A stretch of DNA of 64,000 nt from Beijerinckiaceae bacterium (GCA_947370975.1 CANBNG010000008.1:94286-158285); one strand, 5' to 3'. Counted from the stretch's first letter, positions 27,201 to 36,498 are shown. Notes: a model not told the origin generated them from the letters alone. Translations and numbers: made by a program.

Positions 27201-30200
27201 GTAAATATCGACGCTCGCCAGAATGCCATTGGCCACGAGATCGAAAGCCGGCGTCGTATCGTTGATCGTACCCGTGCTCGACAGCGAAATGGTCTTTGCC
27301 GCGCCGCCCGTGTCCGACGTGACAGTCACCGCCTCGATCGTCTGTTTGGATTTGAGCCGAAGCCCGGTGTCGTCCCTGATGGATACGAATGGCGCAAAGG
27401 TCACAACCGCGCTGGCAGTGTCTGAAACATCGGCATAAGTCAGCGTCCAGACGGACCTGTTCGCCCCTTGCGTGATCGTCGGGCGGAGGTTGGATCCCGG
27501 CATAAGAAAATTGTCGGCGATCATCGAGCGCGCGTCGATGTCGCGGTCGAAGGTAAGCGTGAAGCTGCGATGGCCGGAGGATGACCCGGCGACCATGCCA
27601 AGGAGGGAGGGACCATCGTATGGCGCCGCGGCGTGAACCGTGACGTCATAGGTTGAACTGGTGACATTGCCAGCTCGGTCAGTCGCTAAAATATCAATCG
27701 TATGGTTGCCCTCTGCAAGAGCTGCAATGGTCCATTTGGTTCCCGATATGCTGGATGCTACATCGTTTTCATCGACAGAGATCACCAGCGTCGCATTCTG
27801 CTCTATTGTGCCCGACAGGGGCGAGTCTGCCGTCCAAACGAGCCGGTCAATCCGTGCTGCTGCGGGTGGGGTCGTGTCAGCCTCGACAATAAACAGACTC
27901 TCATGCGCGATTCCGTCGGTATCCGTCAGCATGACCTTGACGAAATATTTGCCCTCGCCCGGAGGAACGAAATTCACCTCCCATGCGCCGTTGATACCAT
28001 CGACCAAGTTGCTGCCGTCATAGTCCGGTTCGCTGCTCCCGACAGCCCAATATTTATAGTCCATCGTGACCATAGCGTCCGTCGTCGAGCCGTCCAGAAG
28101 GACGCCGAACTCATCGATCTTATTGATGATGAAGGTGTTTGCCGCGGGTGTGACCGGCTCCCAATCGACCGTGTCGACCGCCACGCCGGCATCGTTGTTG
28201 AATACGTAAAACGTCAGTTCCGTGATGCCCGAAACATTCCCCAACGCGTCTTTGGCTGTGGCTTGCAGCTTGTATCTTCCGGCTGCCAGACCCGCAGGTA
28301 CGGTCAAGGCCCAGGTGCCCAGCGCAGTGTTGGTGTTCGCGGTCAACACGGGGATTGTCGGGCTCGTGACCGTGACGGTCGAGCCTTTCTCCGTGGTTCC
28401 GTTCAAGACCCAGGACGTCGAGGGGACAATGTCATTCGCCAAGGCATTGAACCGCGGCGCGACGGGGGGCGTGCGGTCGACGGTAATGCGGATTGAGGCA
28501 TAGCGTACGACAGGGTTTGTGCCGGCCGACGTTATTTTGAGGTAAAGCGCATTTGCGCCCTCAGGCAGATCCGTCGCGGGCGTCCAGATCCATTCCGTGC
28601 CAGTTTTCGTGAGGCTGGCGAGCCTTTCGGCTCCCGAATAAACCTCGACGGAAGCCGCTGTAGCGGCAGTAGTAAGTGTAAGTGTTGGCCTGGGGTTGCT
28701 CGTCAGGGGCGCGGCGACGTTTGTCATCAGGACGCCGTCCAACTTGCAGGTCATCAGATCCGTAGGCCCGGCATAGAAGAAGAAACTCGTTGATGCTGTC
28801 GTGTAATCGGGCGGATCGACAGCATCGTTTCCGGCCTTATCCTTGAAGGTCGGGAGCACATTGAGCCAGGCCACGCCGCTTGTCTGGGCCAGGGGTGTGA
28901 AAAAAACGTCCACGCTCGTCTGGTCTGCGCTGAAGACGAGATTTGTTATTGTTCCGATAGCCCTGCCACCCATTGTAGGCAGCACGATATCGCTGGCAGT
29001 GAATGTGGATGTATCGATCGCCTCCGAGAAACGGATTGTGACTTTATAGGTGTTATCCGTTTGCCTCCCGGCAGCCACAAGGCTCGCCACCTTGGGCGCA
29101 GTCGTGTCGATGAGGATCTGGAATGCGTCCGTATTCGTCGAGACTGCATCCCTACTGTCGGTGACCCGCGTCGCTACGCGATAGGTCATGTTATTTTTCA
29201 GGTCGGTTGTTTGTGCCACCTTCCATTTCACGTCGCCGCCCGACTCCGCGACGAATGTGGCATTGCGTGTGAAGGACACGTCTTTCCGGAGACCCGCGTC
29301 GTAATAGGTGAAGATCAGTTCGATTTTTTTCGTGCCCGCCGGCGTCGTTCCCTCGATCACGGGGCGCGTATTGGTGGGCCGCACGATTCTGTCGGCGGGA
29401 ATGCCGCTCACTGCAAAATCAGCCAGATCATAGGCGTAATTTTCTGGCGCAATGATTTTGGTCTCGATGGCGCCAGTTGTCTTTTCCAGTGTCCAGTCCG
29501 CCTTTCCACCCTGGTTGCCCACGTCATCGGCGGAGGCCGCGACATCAGCGGCGGTTGCCTGCGCAATGGCGGCTATGAGTTTGGAGCCCTCCTCGCCCGC
29601 AGCCACCTTGCAGCCGTAGAACATGATGTCGGCTTCGGTGGTCAGATGTGACTGCCAGGCGTGCAAATCCTGGGAATGTTGTTCCACTGAGGCTGTGTCG
29701 ATGACGCTTGCGCCAAGCGTCGCCTGCGCCTGCGTGCCGTGCCCGATGATATGCAGCGCGGAAATTTCGCGTCCCTGTTGTGCAAGGACTTTTCCGATCG
29801 CGTCGAAACCGTCCTGGTCGGCTTCGATCGTTACAACGAGAACATCCTTTCCGACCGCCTGTCGGAATGCGTCCGGGTTCAGAACGCGCGCGTCGATGAA
29901 GACGATTTCACGGATGGATGGCGCCGCTGCCGCGGCTGCCGGCAGGTTCTGCCGGACGTCGCTGTTATCCACCGGCTGCACGGCGGCTGCCAGTTTGGCC
30001 GCATCGGCCGCGAGATCGGATGCAGCTTCATGCGCGGCTGCGTGGTCGGCGGCCGCATCCGCGCCTGCAGCCTCTTTCACTGCAACGAGCGTCGCGCCCG
30101 CTGCGCCGTCAAAGACCATGCGCGGTTCAAGCGCGATCAGATCGGATGCCAGAGGGCGCGCTTTGAGCCCCAGCGCTATTTCGATGGCTGCGTCCAAACC

Positions 30201-30230
30201 TGTTGCGCCACGATGATCGAAATTAAGCAT
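24213..30230 (-). CDS. Giant secreted DUF4347/Ig-like repeat adhesin (putative T1SS cargo)
   Basis: A 2005-residue protein without a Sec signal. Near the N-terminus LEPRMVFDGA (34-43) matches the LEPR-type motif of large type I-secreted proteins, followed by an Ala-rich linker and a DUF4347 domain (about 106-265: VFIDARV, LHIIGHGT, IMFYGCKVA, DWTLEKTTGAIE). Residues about 280-1500 are bacterial Ig-like repeats (TVDTT-P, NGTTEKGSTVTV, SEAIDTSTF); two 96-residue units near 1264-1455 are nearly identical even in DNA. A cadherin-like/VCBS unit (about 1590-1680, FTPDANFNGNDHFTI) and Ser/Thr-rich segment precede a charged C-terminus with no RTX motif. Role in adhesion or biofilm is inferred from domain content. 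Adjacent to a TolC-like gene; acidic composition (Asp-rich repeats) fits calcium-stabilised adhesins. Confidence 0.87.
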   Translation of the reverse strand: MLNFDHRGATGLDAAIEIALGLKARPLASDLIALEPRMVFDGAAGATLVAVKEAAGADAAADHAAAHEAASDLAADAAKLAAAVQPVDNSDVRQNLPAAAAAAPSIREIVFIDARVLNPDAFRQAVGKDVLVVTIEADQDGFDAIGKVLAQQGREISALHIIGHGTQAQATLGASVIDTASVEQHSQDLHAWQSHLTTEADIMFYGCKVAAGEEGSKLIAAIAQATAADVAASADDVGNQGGKADWTLEKTTGAIETKIIAPENYAYDLADFAVSGIPADRIVRPTNTRPVIEGTTPAGTKKIELIFTYYDAGLRKDVSFTRNATFVAESGGDVKWKVAQTTDLKNNMTYRVATRVTDSRDAVSTNTDAFQILIDTTAPKVASLVAAGRQTDNTYKVTIRFSEAIDTSTFTASDIVLPTMGGRAIGTITNLVFSADQTSVDVFFTPLAQTSGVAWLNVLPTFKDKAGNDAVDPPDYTTASTSFFFYAGPTDLMTCKLDGVLMTNVAAPLTSNPRPTLTLTTAATAASVEVYSGAERLASLTKTGTEWIWTPATDLPEGANALYLKITSAGTNPVVRYASIRITVDRTPPVAPRFNALANDIVPSTSWVLNGTTEKGSTVTVTSPTIPVLTANTNTALGTWALTVPAGLAAGRYKLQATAKDALGNVSGITELTFYVFNNDAGVAVDTVDWEPVTPAANTFIINKIDEFGVLLDGSTTDAMVTMDYKYWAVGSSEPDYDGSNLVDGINGAWEVNFVPPGEGKYFVKVMLTDTDGIAHESLFIVEADTTPPAAARIDRLVWTADSPLSGTIEQNATLVISVDENDVASSISGTKWTIAALAEGNHTIDILATDRAGNVTSSTYDVTVHAAAPYDGPSLLGMVAGSSSGHRSFTLTFDRDIDARSMIADNFLMPGSNLRPTITQGANRSVWTLTYADVSDTASAVVTFAPFVSIRDDTGLRLKSKQTIEAVTVTSDTGGAAKTISLSSTGTINDTTPAFDLVANGILASVDIYNGATKIGVATLDPGDRLHWTWTPDALADGSYAYQAKAKDLFGAVTTFDFSFSVKSAAPNGPVLSSYPQFTNTVPSFSGTAARSGTVAAYVNGEKVSTIAVDFEGKWSTTLNLLIYGERTYAVSFLTTDVNGNVSNATSVQVTVDTTRPSVTAIDRVGQEKTNATSVAFQVTFSEDVKDVTPDSFEVRDGSDALVTGARISTAPAPGGSGSRAWVVTVEDFGSSSAVQLRLKANTASTDMAGNRVLSSTKSAGYIIDRDGPALTIAAAGASSAKRPVITGTASADATSVSLYLVKDDNSRVSLGSYTPASHANDWTWSITPAVDLPDGVNRIEAVAHDAQDNPTTATTNLTVDTTGPSLTIANAGATSAKRPVITGTASADATSVSLYLVKDDNSRVSLGSYMPTSHASEWTWSITPTSDLADGLNRIEAVARDAQENPTAAVAVLDVDSTSPSVASLSAGQSENGDYIIDVSFSETIDVSTFRLTDTALVEGKGTLSVVAVEGLSATLRFTPESGYAGAVRLSATGMSFKDRHGNAARLDGATADVSFRISPVEPEPSDLTAPESQLLEGHEDNRLTGSVGATGGAGPLTYRIVSRPDNGKVTLGEGGSFSFTPDANFNGNDHFTISVGDGTTTVLQDIEVIVLPVNDAPSGALVISGQAKVGQTLKAISTLQDADGLGVLSIEWFVGNRSVGTGDEFTIGKSEAGASIRAVASYLDQQGNGEKVVSAPVVVPSGFVPPPAAPIVVTPPGNFAPIGEQPSKTETVRNDAPPAPKLSVSGQSSEAETSVIASVAEASTAIVAKPITVVAGGRMSSMIALPFTSASDAPSSLSTSSSTSGSEAGGVSAPLASTSLASRLQFSAIDRGVVLEVRISAPSPSSTDAAARVPGADIQIVSGGDAVYKLGSSIFVARGQGKVTFSAEIIDSTGARVIVPLTVDTATGDIELGPAPRSDRDYGASFAELLRRETDMRVAELLASLVAMESSARVSLGDTSAA
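25864..26439 (-). repeat. Two tandem 288-bp units within the adhesin gene
   Basis: Blocks of DNA recur exactly 288 bases apart: for example the segment starting AGAGCCAAGGCTCACGCGCG at 26001 and again at 26289, nearly unchanged for over 100 bases. Each unit encodes a 96-residue Ig-like domain (SAKRPVITGTASADATSVSL core). Unit boundaries are approximate. Near-identity at DNA level points to recent duplication or gene conversion. Confidence 0.88.
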
Positions 30231-30776
30231 CTGGACGTTCCAACCCGTTTAAAAAAAAGGCCGCGCTCTGATGGGCGGTAAGAAAGCTTTAACTTCGCCT
30301 TGAACCAAATACATGTCTAGCAAGCCGGAACCGATTCTTTCAACACGGTTATCGTGGATTGCACCGGCATTATTCCAATTGACCATTCGTTCCCAGACGG
30401 GGATTTTCGGGAGGCTCCAATAATGGAGAATGATCAGATAAGATCATGAATTATTATTGATAATACGGATTTTTTAACTTTTTTTACGTTCTGAAAAACT
30501 CGGAATTTGGCTCACCTTCGATACTTTTTAAATTTTATATAGATTGGTAGCTAAGAACAGGCGCGCAACTTAAGCGAGTAATTTAGATTAAATTTTCGCG
30601 CATGCGCAGTGTGGTGCGGCAATTTCCCAAGCTGCATCAATGCTGCTTGCACCCATCAATTTATATCGGTGGAAACAACACCAGAGTTCACCAAACTTTG
30701 GTATGACTTGAAACTTCAGAACCGCTCTAGACAGTGCGCCTTTTAAAGAAAACATTTTTCAAAGGGATCGAGCGCC
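30231..30776. other. AT-rich divergent intergenic region
   Basis: 546 bases between the adhesin and the SGNH-RTX gene, markedly richer in A and T than the coding DNA, especially 30420-30600. It should contain both promoters and probably regulatory sites for two surface proteins. Long poly-T and poly-A tracts (around 30475-30490) suggest bent DNA. No coding sequence, tRNA or terminator-like hairpin is evident to me. Confidence 0.55.
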
Positions 30777-33332
30777 ATGATTTTCGTTCAACGTGAGACC
30801 GTTTCCGATATTGACGGCGGGCGCTATGGTCTTCTCGACACGAAACGCATCGCGAACGAGACCGGCCTGAATTCCGGATGGGTCAAGGTCTTCGACCGGT
30901 ATGGTGCGCTCGTCGCCAGTCACGCGCTCGACACAAGCGGCACAAGCAAGCTGACAATCCCGCAGGGCGACGGATTTGTTTACCGCGTCTATGACAGCGA
31001 AAATGCGACGACCGCAACCAAGGAAGGTTCTGTCGCAGTCGGAATTGCAATTCTGATCGCCGGTCAGTCCAATGCCGAATATTTTGGCCGGGCAAAAGAA
31101 CCTATGGCCCAGTCAGGCCCGATGCCCGGCGTTTACGATCTCACAATGTATGAGAAGGATGGCGCAACAGTAAAAATCGACAATGATGTCGATGGCGGTG
31201 GCGCCGCCGTCTTGGGGGCCGGACTGCAGAAAATGTTGAGCGATGCCGGTCAACCCGGCGTGCCGATCGGCATCATCAATGCCGCGCAGGGCGGCACATC
31301 GGTGTTGGCGGGCGATGCCCGGTCGGCGAGCGGATATCAATTTACGTGGGATCAGGACGTAAGCAGCAATCTGATTGACCGGATGCAGGCCTATGTTCAG
31401 GCGGCGACCGGCGGCAAAACAGAGCTCGCCTTCTGGAATCAGGGCGAAAATGACGCCGGCAATTTGCCTGCGAAAATGGATGCGGTCGAACGCAATCTCA
31501 CCCATGTGCTTGGTCTCATGCAGGAGATCTCGGCAAACGGGGTGACGATCCAGGGCCTTGGACGGCAAGACGATGCTGACGCCAGCCGTGCCATTATCGA
31601 AGCTTACCGCGCCTTCCAGGCCGGTGTGGCGGCCGATCTCGGAATTCCGGTGGTGCCGACGCCGCTTGATCTCGAATTCGGCGACTGGATCCATCTGTCC
31701 AACACGTCCTACGGCTGGGTTGGCCTCGGGCTTGCCAGTGAATTTTTCAAGCAACTGACGGGACAGGTCGCGGAGCTTCGCACGACCTTCCTGACCGCGC
31801 AGAATTACGTCGGAACATCGGGCAGTGACTATATTCGTGGCAGCGGGGAAAACGACACGCTCGACGGGGGCGGCGCGCGCGATGTGCTGATGGGCGCGCT
31901 GGGCGATGACAGCGTATCGGGCGCCGCCGGCGACGATCTCCTGTCCGGGGGCGCGGGCAACGATACGTTAAGCGGCGGGGATGGCCGCGACGATCTGTTT
32001 GGTGACGAAGGCGACGATTGCATCACGGCGGGCGCGGACGGCGATTATGCCTCTGGCCGCCGGGGAGATGACACGATCTATGGCGAAGGCGGCATGGATA
32101 CGCTCAGCGGCGGGGAAGACAACGACCTGCTCGATGGCGGCGCGGACAACGATTCCCTGAATGGCGATATCGGCAACGACACCTTGATCGGCGGTGAGGG
32201 CGATGACGTTTTCTTCGATGGCCAAGGCGCGGATTCCATCGATGGTGGCATCGGAACAGATGTCATTTATTACAATAACAAACCCCATGTTGGCGTCACG
32301 GTGAATCTCGAACTGCACTTTGCAGATCAGGGCGATGGATACACCGATTACATCACCGGGATCGAGAATATCCGGGCGTCGCAAAATGCCGACGTCGTGA
32401 CCGGGAATTCATCCGACAATAAATTCGATCTCTATGCTGGCGACGATTGGGTCAATGGCCTTGGCGGCAACGATACGATCGCCGGTGGGGCCGGCAACGA
32501 CCGCCTTTTTGGCGGTATCGGTAACGACCTTATTGGCGGCGGCGCCGACAGGGATATTCTGGAAGGGCAGGATGGCGACGACATTCTGAATGGCGATGCG
32601 GGTGCGGACAGGCTCATCGGCGGTCAGGGGCGCGACCAGTTGAATGGCGGGTCGGGCGCAGATTCCATGTCTGGCGGCATCGATGGCGACAGCCTGTCCG
32701 GAGGGTCAGAAAACGATACTCTGTCAGGGGGCGCAGGCGCCGATACTCTCGATGGCGGCACTCAAACCGATACTCTTCTTTATGTCGATTCTTCGGCGGG
32801 CGTCACCGTTACGCTTGGCGTGGGCTTCACCTTCGGCCAGGGAGGCGACGCCCAGGGTGACCGAATTATCAACGTCGAAAATGTGACCGGCTCGTCCTTC
32901 AATGATGTTTTGACCGGTAGTGCTTTGAACAACATCCTGACCGGTAACGCAGGCGATGATTCCCTGAGCGGCGGTCTGGGTGCGGATTCTCTGGCGGGCG
33001 GCGCAGGCGCGGATACGCTCGACGGAGGTGCGGGCGCGGATCGGCTCTCGGGCGGTGCAGGCGCAGACGTTTTCGTTTTCCGGGCAAGCGAGGTGGCCTC
33101 CGGCCAGGATACGATCCTCGACTTCGACGTCGGCGACAAGATCCGCTTCGTTGGCGCGAGCGGCTGGAGTTTCGCCGGGACGACTGCGACGCCGGGCGCG
33201 ATGAGTGTTGGCTATGCGAATGGCTGGCTCTACATAAATTCAAATGCGGATGCGACGATAGAAGCCAAGATCAAATTGAGCGGGGCCGGCGCAAACACGC
33301 TCACAGCCGGCAAATTTGAATTTTCCCCCTGA
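30777..33332 (+). CDS. SGNH-hydrolase (SASA esterase-like) RTX protein
   Basis: An 851-residue protein. Residues about 85-330 resemble the sialate O-acetylesterase (SASA) class of SGNH hydrolases: nucleophile Ser98 in IAGQSNA, Gly172 in NAAQGGTS, the block FWNQGEND (219-226) that corresponds to WYQGE, and Asp303/His306 in GDWIHLSN. These would deacylate a carbohydrate ester. From about 345 to 810 run some 15-20 RTX nonapeptides (GGAGNDTLSGG type) that bind calcium, interrupted by two VTVTLGV/VTVNLEL spacers, ending GADVFVFRASEV and ILDFDVGDKIRF as in serralysin-type C-termini. No Sec signal: type I secretion is expected. Substrate (acetylated polysaccharide?) is inference. Divergent from the adhesin gene; followed by its own terminator. 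Confidence 0.87.
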   Translation: MIFVQRETVSDIDGGRYGLLDTKRIANETGLNSGWVKVFDRYGALVASHALDTSGTSKLTIPQGDGFVYRVYDSENATTATKEGSVAVGIAILIAGQSNAEYFGRAKEPMAQSGPMPGVYDLTMYEKDGATVKIDNDVDGGGAAVLGAGLQKMLSDAGQPGVPIGIINAAQGGTSVLAGDARSASGYQFTWDQDVSSNLIDRMQAYVQAATGGKTELAFWNQGENDAGNLPAKMDAVERNLTHVLGLMQEISANGVTIQGLGRQDDADASRAIIEAYRAFQAGVAADLGIPVVPTPLDLEFGDWIHLSNTSYGWVGLGLASEFFKQLTGQVAELRTTFLTAQNYVGTSGSDYIRGSGENDTLDGGGARDVLMGALGDDSVSGAAGDDLLSGGAGNDTLSGGDGRDDLFGDEGDDCITAGADGDYASGRRGDDTIYGEGGMDTLSGGEDNDLLDGGADNDSLNGDIGNDTLIGGEGDDVFFDGQGADSIDGGIGTDVIYYNNKPHVGVTVNLELHFADQGDGYTDYITGIENIRASQNADVVTGNSSDNKFDLYAGDDWVNGLGGNDTIAGGAGNDRLFGGIGNDLIGGGADRDILEGQDGDDILNGDAGADRLIGGQGRDQLNGGSGADSMSGGIDGDSLSGGSENDTLSGGAGADTLDGGTQTDTLLYVDSSAGVTVTLGVGFTFGQGGDAQGDRIINVENVTGSSFNDVLTGSALNNILTGNAGDDSLSGGLGADSLAGGAGADTLDGGAGADRLSGGAGADVFVFRASEVASGQDTILDFDVGDKIRFVGASGWSFAGTTATPGAMSVGYANGWLYINSNADATIEAKIKLSGAGANTLTAGKFEFSP

Positions 33333-33366
33333 CTTAACGTCAGGCCGGGAACCGAACTTTACAGAC

Positions 33367-33395
33367 AGGCTCCCGTCGCTGACAGGAGCCTTTTT
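33367..33395 (+). terminator. Terminator of the SGNH-RTX gene
   Basis: AGGCTCC (33367-33373) pairs with GGAGCCT (33385-33391) and a T run follows. Confidence 0.8.
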
Positions 33396-33584
33396 GTTGA
33401 AATTAATTACAATTTTAAGTTGAAGGCATTTTTTACTCTGTTTCAAAATTACGCTGTTGCCGAGCTCTTTTGTGCCGCTCTGGGACGCTGCCCATTCCCG
33501 GCGTCATGAGAATAGTAACGCTTAGGTTGTAGTCTACTCCTGTTTGAAAGATCGTATTTTAGCCTCGCGGCGACAGGAGTTTCC

Positions 33585-35462
33585 ATGAATCTGACCATTG
33601 CGCGCGCGCTCAACACTTTCGGCATGGCCGTGGTGGTGGGCTGCCTCATCATCGCCGGCGCAGCGACTTATTCCCTCCAGCAATTGCGTGTGGGGGGCGC
33701 GGCCTACAGCAATATGATTGCCGGCAAGGATCTCGTGGCCGACGTGCTGCCGCCGCCGCTTTATGTGATCGAGGCCTACCTCAACGCCAATATGATTGTC
33801 GACGAGAAAGTGACGCTCGAAGAGGCACGCGCGCGATTTGCGCCGCTTCGCAAGGACTTTCAGGATCGCAGGGCAGTCTGGGCCGCCAGCGAGCTGCCGC
33901 CCCATCTGAAGTCCGAGGTCGCGAATTCTTCCGCTGCGGCTGAAAAATTCTGGATGGTCCTGGAGGATAAATATCTTCCTGCCATTGCCAAGGGAGATCG
34001 CGCGATTGTCACGACAGCAGGCCGCGATCTGACGATTCTTTATCTCGAGCACCGCAAGGCGGTCGATGCGCTCGTCATCGATGCCAATAAATTCCTCGCC
34101 AAAGCAGAGGCTGAGGCGCAGGACGCGAGCAATGTCTGGCAGACCGTGCTGCTTGCGACAGCGGGCCTCGTACTCGTTGGCGTGCTCGTTGGCGTGGTCG
34201 TCATTCGCAGCCGTGTCATCAAGCCGATTCTGGGCATGGCTGATTACATGTCGCGGCTGGCCACGGGCAAATATGACGAGGACGTGCCCTTTGCCGACCG
34301 CAGTGACGAGATTGGCGAAATGGCTCATGCGGTCGCTGTCTTCCGCTCGAGCGCAATCGAGCGCATGGAGGCGCGTCGTCGCGAGGATCAGACACGCGAT
34401 GCGACCGAAGCCGAGCGTCAACGCCAGGAAGCGCTTGAGAGGGAAGCCGATCTGAAGCGCCAGCGCGTCGTCGAAGCGCTCGCCACCGGCCTCGACCACA
34501 TTGCCCGCGGCGATCTCGCCTTCCGCCTCAACGATCCGCTCGCGCCCGAATATGAAAAGCTGCGCGGCGATTTCAACGCGGCCATCGGCGCGCTGTCGGG
34601 CACGTTGCAGGCGATTTCGACAGCCACCGAATCCGTTCACAGCGGCGCGCGTGACATTACCTCTGCGGCAGACGATCTGGCGCGGCGCACGGAACAGCAG
34701 GCGGCCGCGCTTGAACAGACATCGGCGGCGCTCAACGGCATTGTAGATGCCGTGCGCAAGACATCCGAAATGTCGGAAAAGGCGCGCGCCGCAGTGACTG
34801 CGGCCAAGCAGGAGGCGGATGGTTCGGGCACGATCGTGCGCGATGCCATCACGGCCATGGATACTATCGAGCAATCTTCGCGGCAGATCGGCGAGATCAT
34901 CACCATGATCGACGAGATCGCGTTCCAGACCAATCTTCTGGCGCTCAACGCGGGCGTCGAGGCAGCGCGTGCGGGCGATGCGGGACGCGGCTTTGCCATT
35001 GTCGCGCAGGAAGTGCGCGCTTTGGCGCAGCGCTCAACCGAGGCCGCCAAGGCGATCAAGGGCTTGATCTCGACATCCAGCAGCCAGATCGATGCCGGCG
35101 TCGGCCTGGTGCGCCACACCGGCGAAGCCTTCCATTCGATTGGCGAGCAGGTGGCGCGCGTCACGGTGCTTGTCGAGGCGATTGCGACCTCTGCCCATGA
35201 GCAGTCGGTGAGCCTGCGCGAGGTCAATGCGGCTGTGGGACAGATGGATCAGAGCACGCAGCAGAATGCTGCCATGGTCGACGAGACCACCAGCGCCAGT
35301 CATTCGCTCACTGACAAGGCGCATGATCTGGGTCGGCTTGTCGGCAAGTTCACGCTTGATGGCATGCGCAGCGCCATTGGTCTGGCGCGCCCTGAGTCCA
35401 TCGGCCATGAGCCGCCGGTGCTCTCATTTGGAAAAAGGATCGCGCAGGCGTTTTCGCGCTGA
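33585..35462 (+). CDS. Methyl-accepting chemotaxis protein
   Basis: A 625-residue chemoreceptor: first membrane helix (about 11-30), periplasmic helical sensor (about 35-185, LPPPLYVIEAYLNANMIVDE resembles a family of small-ligand or redox sensors), second membrane helix (about 186-206), HAMP (about 207-260), a second linker HAMP-like helix, and a cytoplasmic signalling hairpin with the signature EIAFQTNLLALNAGVEAARA and GRGFAIVAQEVRALAQRS. It would control CheA kinase activity. No CheW or che genes nearby, and no obvious C-terminal CheR pentapeptide. AGGAG precedes the ATG. The ligand is unknown. Confidence 0.93.
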   Translation: MNLTIARALNTFGMAVVVGCLIIAGAATYSLQQLRVGGAAYSNMIAGKDLVADVLPPPLYVIEAYLNANMIVDEKVTLEEARARFAPLRKDFQDRRAVWAASELPPHLKSEVANSSAAAEKFWMVLEDKYLPAIAKGDRAIVTTAGRDLTILYLEHRKAVDALVIDANKFLAKAEAEAQDASNVWQTVLLATAGLVLVGVLVGVVVIRSRVIKPILGMADYMSRLATGKYDEDVPFADRSDEIGEMAHAVAVFRSSAIERMEARRREDQTRDATEAERQRQEALEREADLKRQRVVEALATGLDHIARGDLAFRLNDPLAPEYEKLRGDFNAAIGALSGTLQAISTATESVHSGARDITSAADDLARRTEQQAAALEQTSAALNGIVDAVRKTSEMSEKARAAVTAAKQEADGSGTIVRDAITAMDTIEQSSRQIGEIITMIDEIAFQTNLLALNAGVEAARAGDAGRGFAIVAQEVRALAQRSTEAAKAIKGLISTSSSQIDAGVGLVRHTGEAFHSIGEQVARVTVLVEAIATSAHEQSVSLREVNAAVGQMDQSTQQNAAMVDETTSASHSLTDKAHDLGRLVGKFTLDGMRSAIGLARPESIGHEPPVLSFGKRIAQAFSR

Positions 35463-35487
35463 ACGCCATTCGCACCTGACAAGACGA

Positions 35488-35518
35488 AGGGCGGCGCTGC
35501 CATGCGCCGCCTTTCTTG
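35488..35518 (+). terminator. Terminator between convergent MCP and DUF2189 genes
   Basis: GGCGGCGC (35490-35497) pairs with GCGCCGCC (35504-35511), with CTTTCTTGT on the plus strand and CTTCGTCTT on the minus strand. Confidence 0.72.
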
Positions 35519-35520
35519 TC

Positions 35521-36321
35521 TCACGCCAAGGGCGGGCCGATGGCGCGGCGATAAAAATGCCAGGTCGCATGGGCGAGGACCGGCATGACGACGGCAAGGC
35601 CCATGAGGGCAGCCGCCATGCCCGCAAAGAGCAGCAGCCCGACCATGGCGCCCCACAGCGCGACCATGAACGGATTCTGCCGCACGACACGCAGCGAGGT
35701 GCGCAATGCGACATTGAGGCCGACCTCGCGGTCCAGCATTAGGGGAAATGAAAAAACGCTCAGCGCCAGAGCGACAATAGCAAACAGAAGGCCGACGAAA
35801 TTGCCGGCAATGATCAGCTGCAGCCCTTCGGGCGACCCCAGAATCTGACCAAAGAACTGACTGTAGCTTTTTGCCGGAGCCTCGCCGAAAAACGCCATAT
35901 ACATCAGGTGGGCGGCTGTCAGCCAGGCGATGAACAGCACCGCCAGCAAGCCGCCAAGCGCCAGGATGGAGCCGATATTTGGCGCATGCACGACGCTGAA
36001 AGCCGCTTTCCATGTCGGCGTGTCGCCACGCTCGCGCTGCCGGCTGATTTCATAAAGTCCGATGGCAGCAAACGGCCCGATCAGCAAGAAGCCCGAGAGC
36101 AGTGGATAGAGCAGCCAGAAGGCATTTTGCCCCGCGCTCACCATGCCGATGATGAGGCCCGCAATCGGGTACAGCAGACCGAGGAACACAAGATGGGACG
36201 GCATGGCCCAGAAATCATCGACGCCGCGCCGGAGGGCATAGGAGATATCGGCAAAGCGCAGATGGCGCGTGACGAAGCGCGGGGCAGGGGCATGTCGCGC
36301 GGCAAGATCAAAGCTCGTCAT
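35521..36321 (-). CDS. DUF2189 family inner-membrane protein
   Basis: A 266-residue membrane protein with about six helices. The N-terminal soluble part (RFADISYALRRGVDDFWAMPS) and the motif LLSGFLLIGPFAAIGLYEISRQRERG are the hallmark of DUF2189; later VGLNVALRTSLRVVRQNP is another conserved block. Family members are uncharacterised; I recall them near cytochrome oxidase or regulatory genes in rhizobia but no function. The ATG at 36321 has GGGAG 8 bases upstream; a longer frame upstream lacks family resemblance. Confidence 0.82.
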   Translation of the reverse strand: MTSFDLAARHAPAPRFVTRHLRFADISYALRRGVDDFWAMPSHLVFLGLLYPIAGLIIGMVSAGQNAFWLLYPLLSGFLLIGPFAAIGLYEISRQRERGDTPTWKAAFSVVHAPNIGSILALGGLLAVLFIAWLTAAHLMYMAFFGEAPAKSYSQFFGQILGSPEGLQLIIAGNFVGLLFAIVALALSVFSFPLMLDREVGLNVALRTSLRVVRQNPFMVALWGAMVGLLLFAGMAAALMGLAVVMPVLAHATWHFYRRAIGPPLA

Positions 36322-36498
36322 CGGGATACTCCCTGACGTTGAGGCCGGGCCACGCGGGTAATGCGCGAGCCCCCGTCTGGGCTCCATCACAAGCGCGTTG
36401 ACGTCCGTTTGAGTGCTTGTCTGTGCCGTGGATCGTCCATCAAATGAGTGCGTTAACCCCTGCCGGATAGGCTTTGCCGGCATAGAGCGAGGGCGAAG

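Noticed and set aside
30231..30776. Possible small RNA or hidden gene in the AT-rich region between the adhesin and the SGNH-RTX gene
   Set aside because: No terminator-like hairpin with T run and no frame with coding character was found; AT content alone is explained by promoter DNA.
31829..33243. Repetitive plus-strand DNA resembling a repeat array
   Set aside because: The repeats are 27-base codon units encoding RTX nonapeptides inside one long frame; spacing and variable bases do not fit a CRISPR array, and no cas genes are present.
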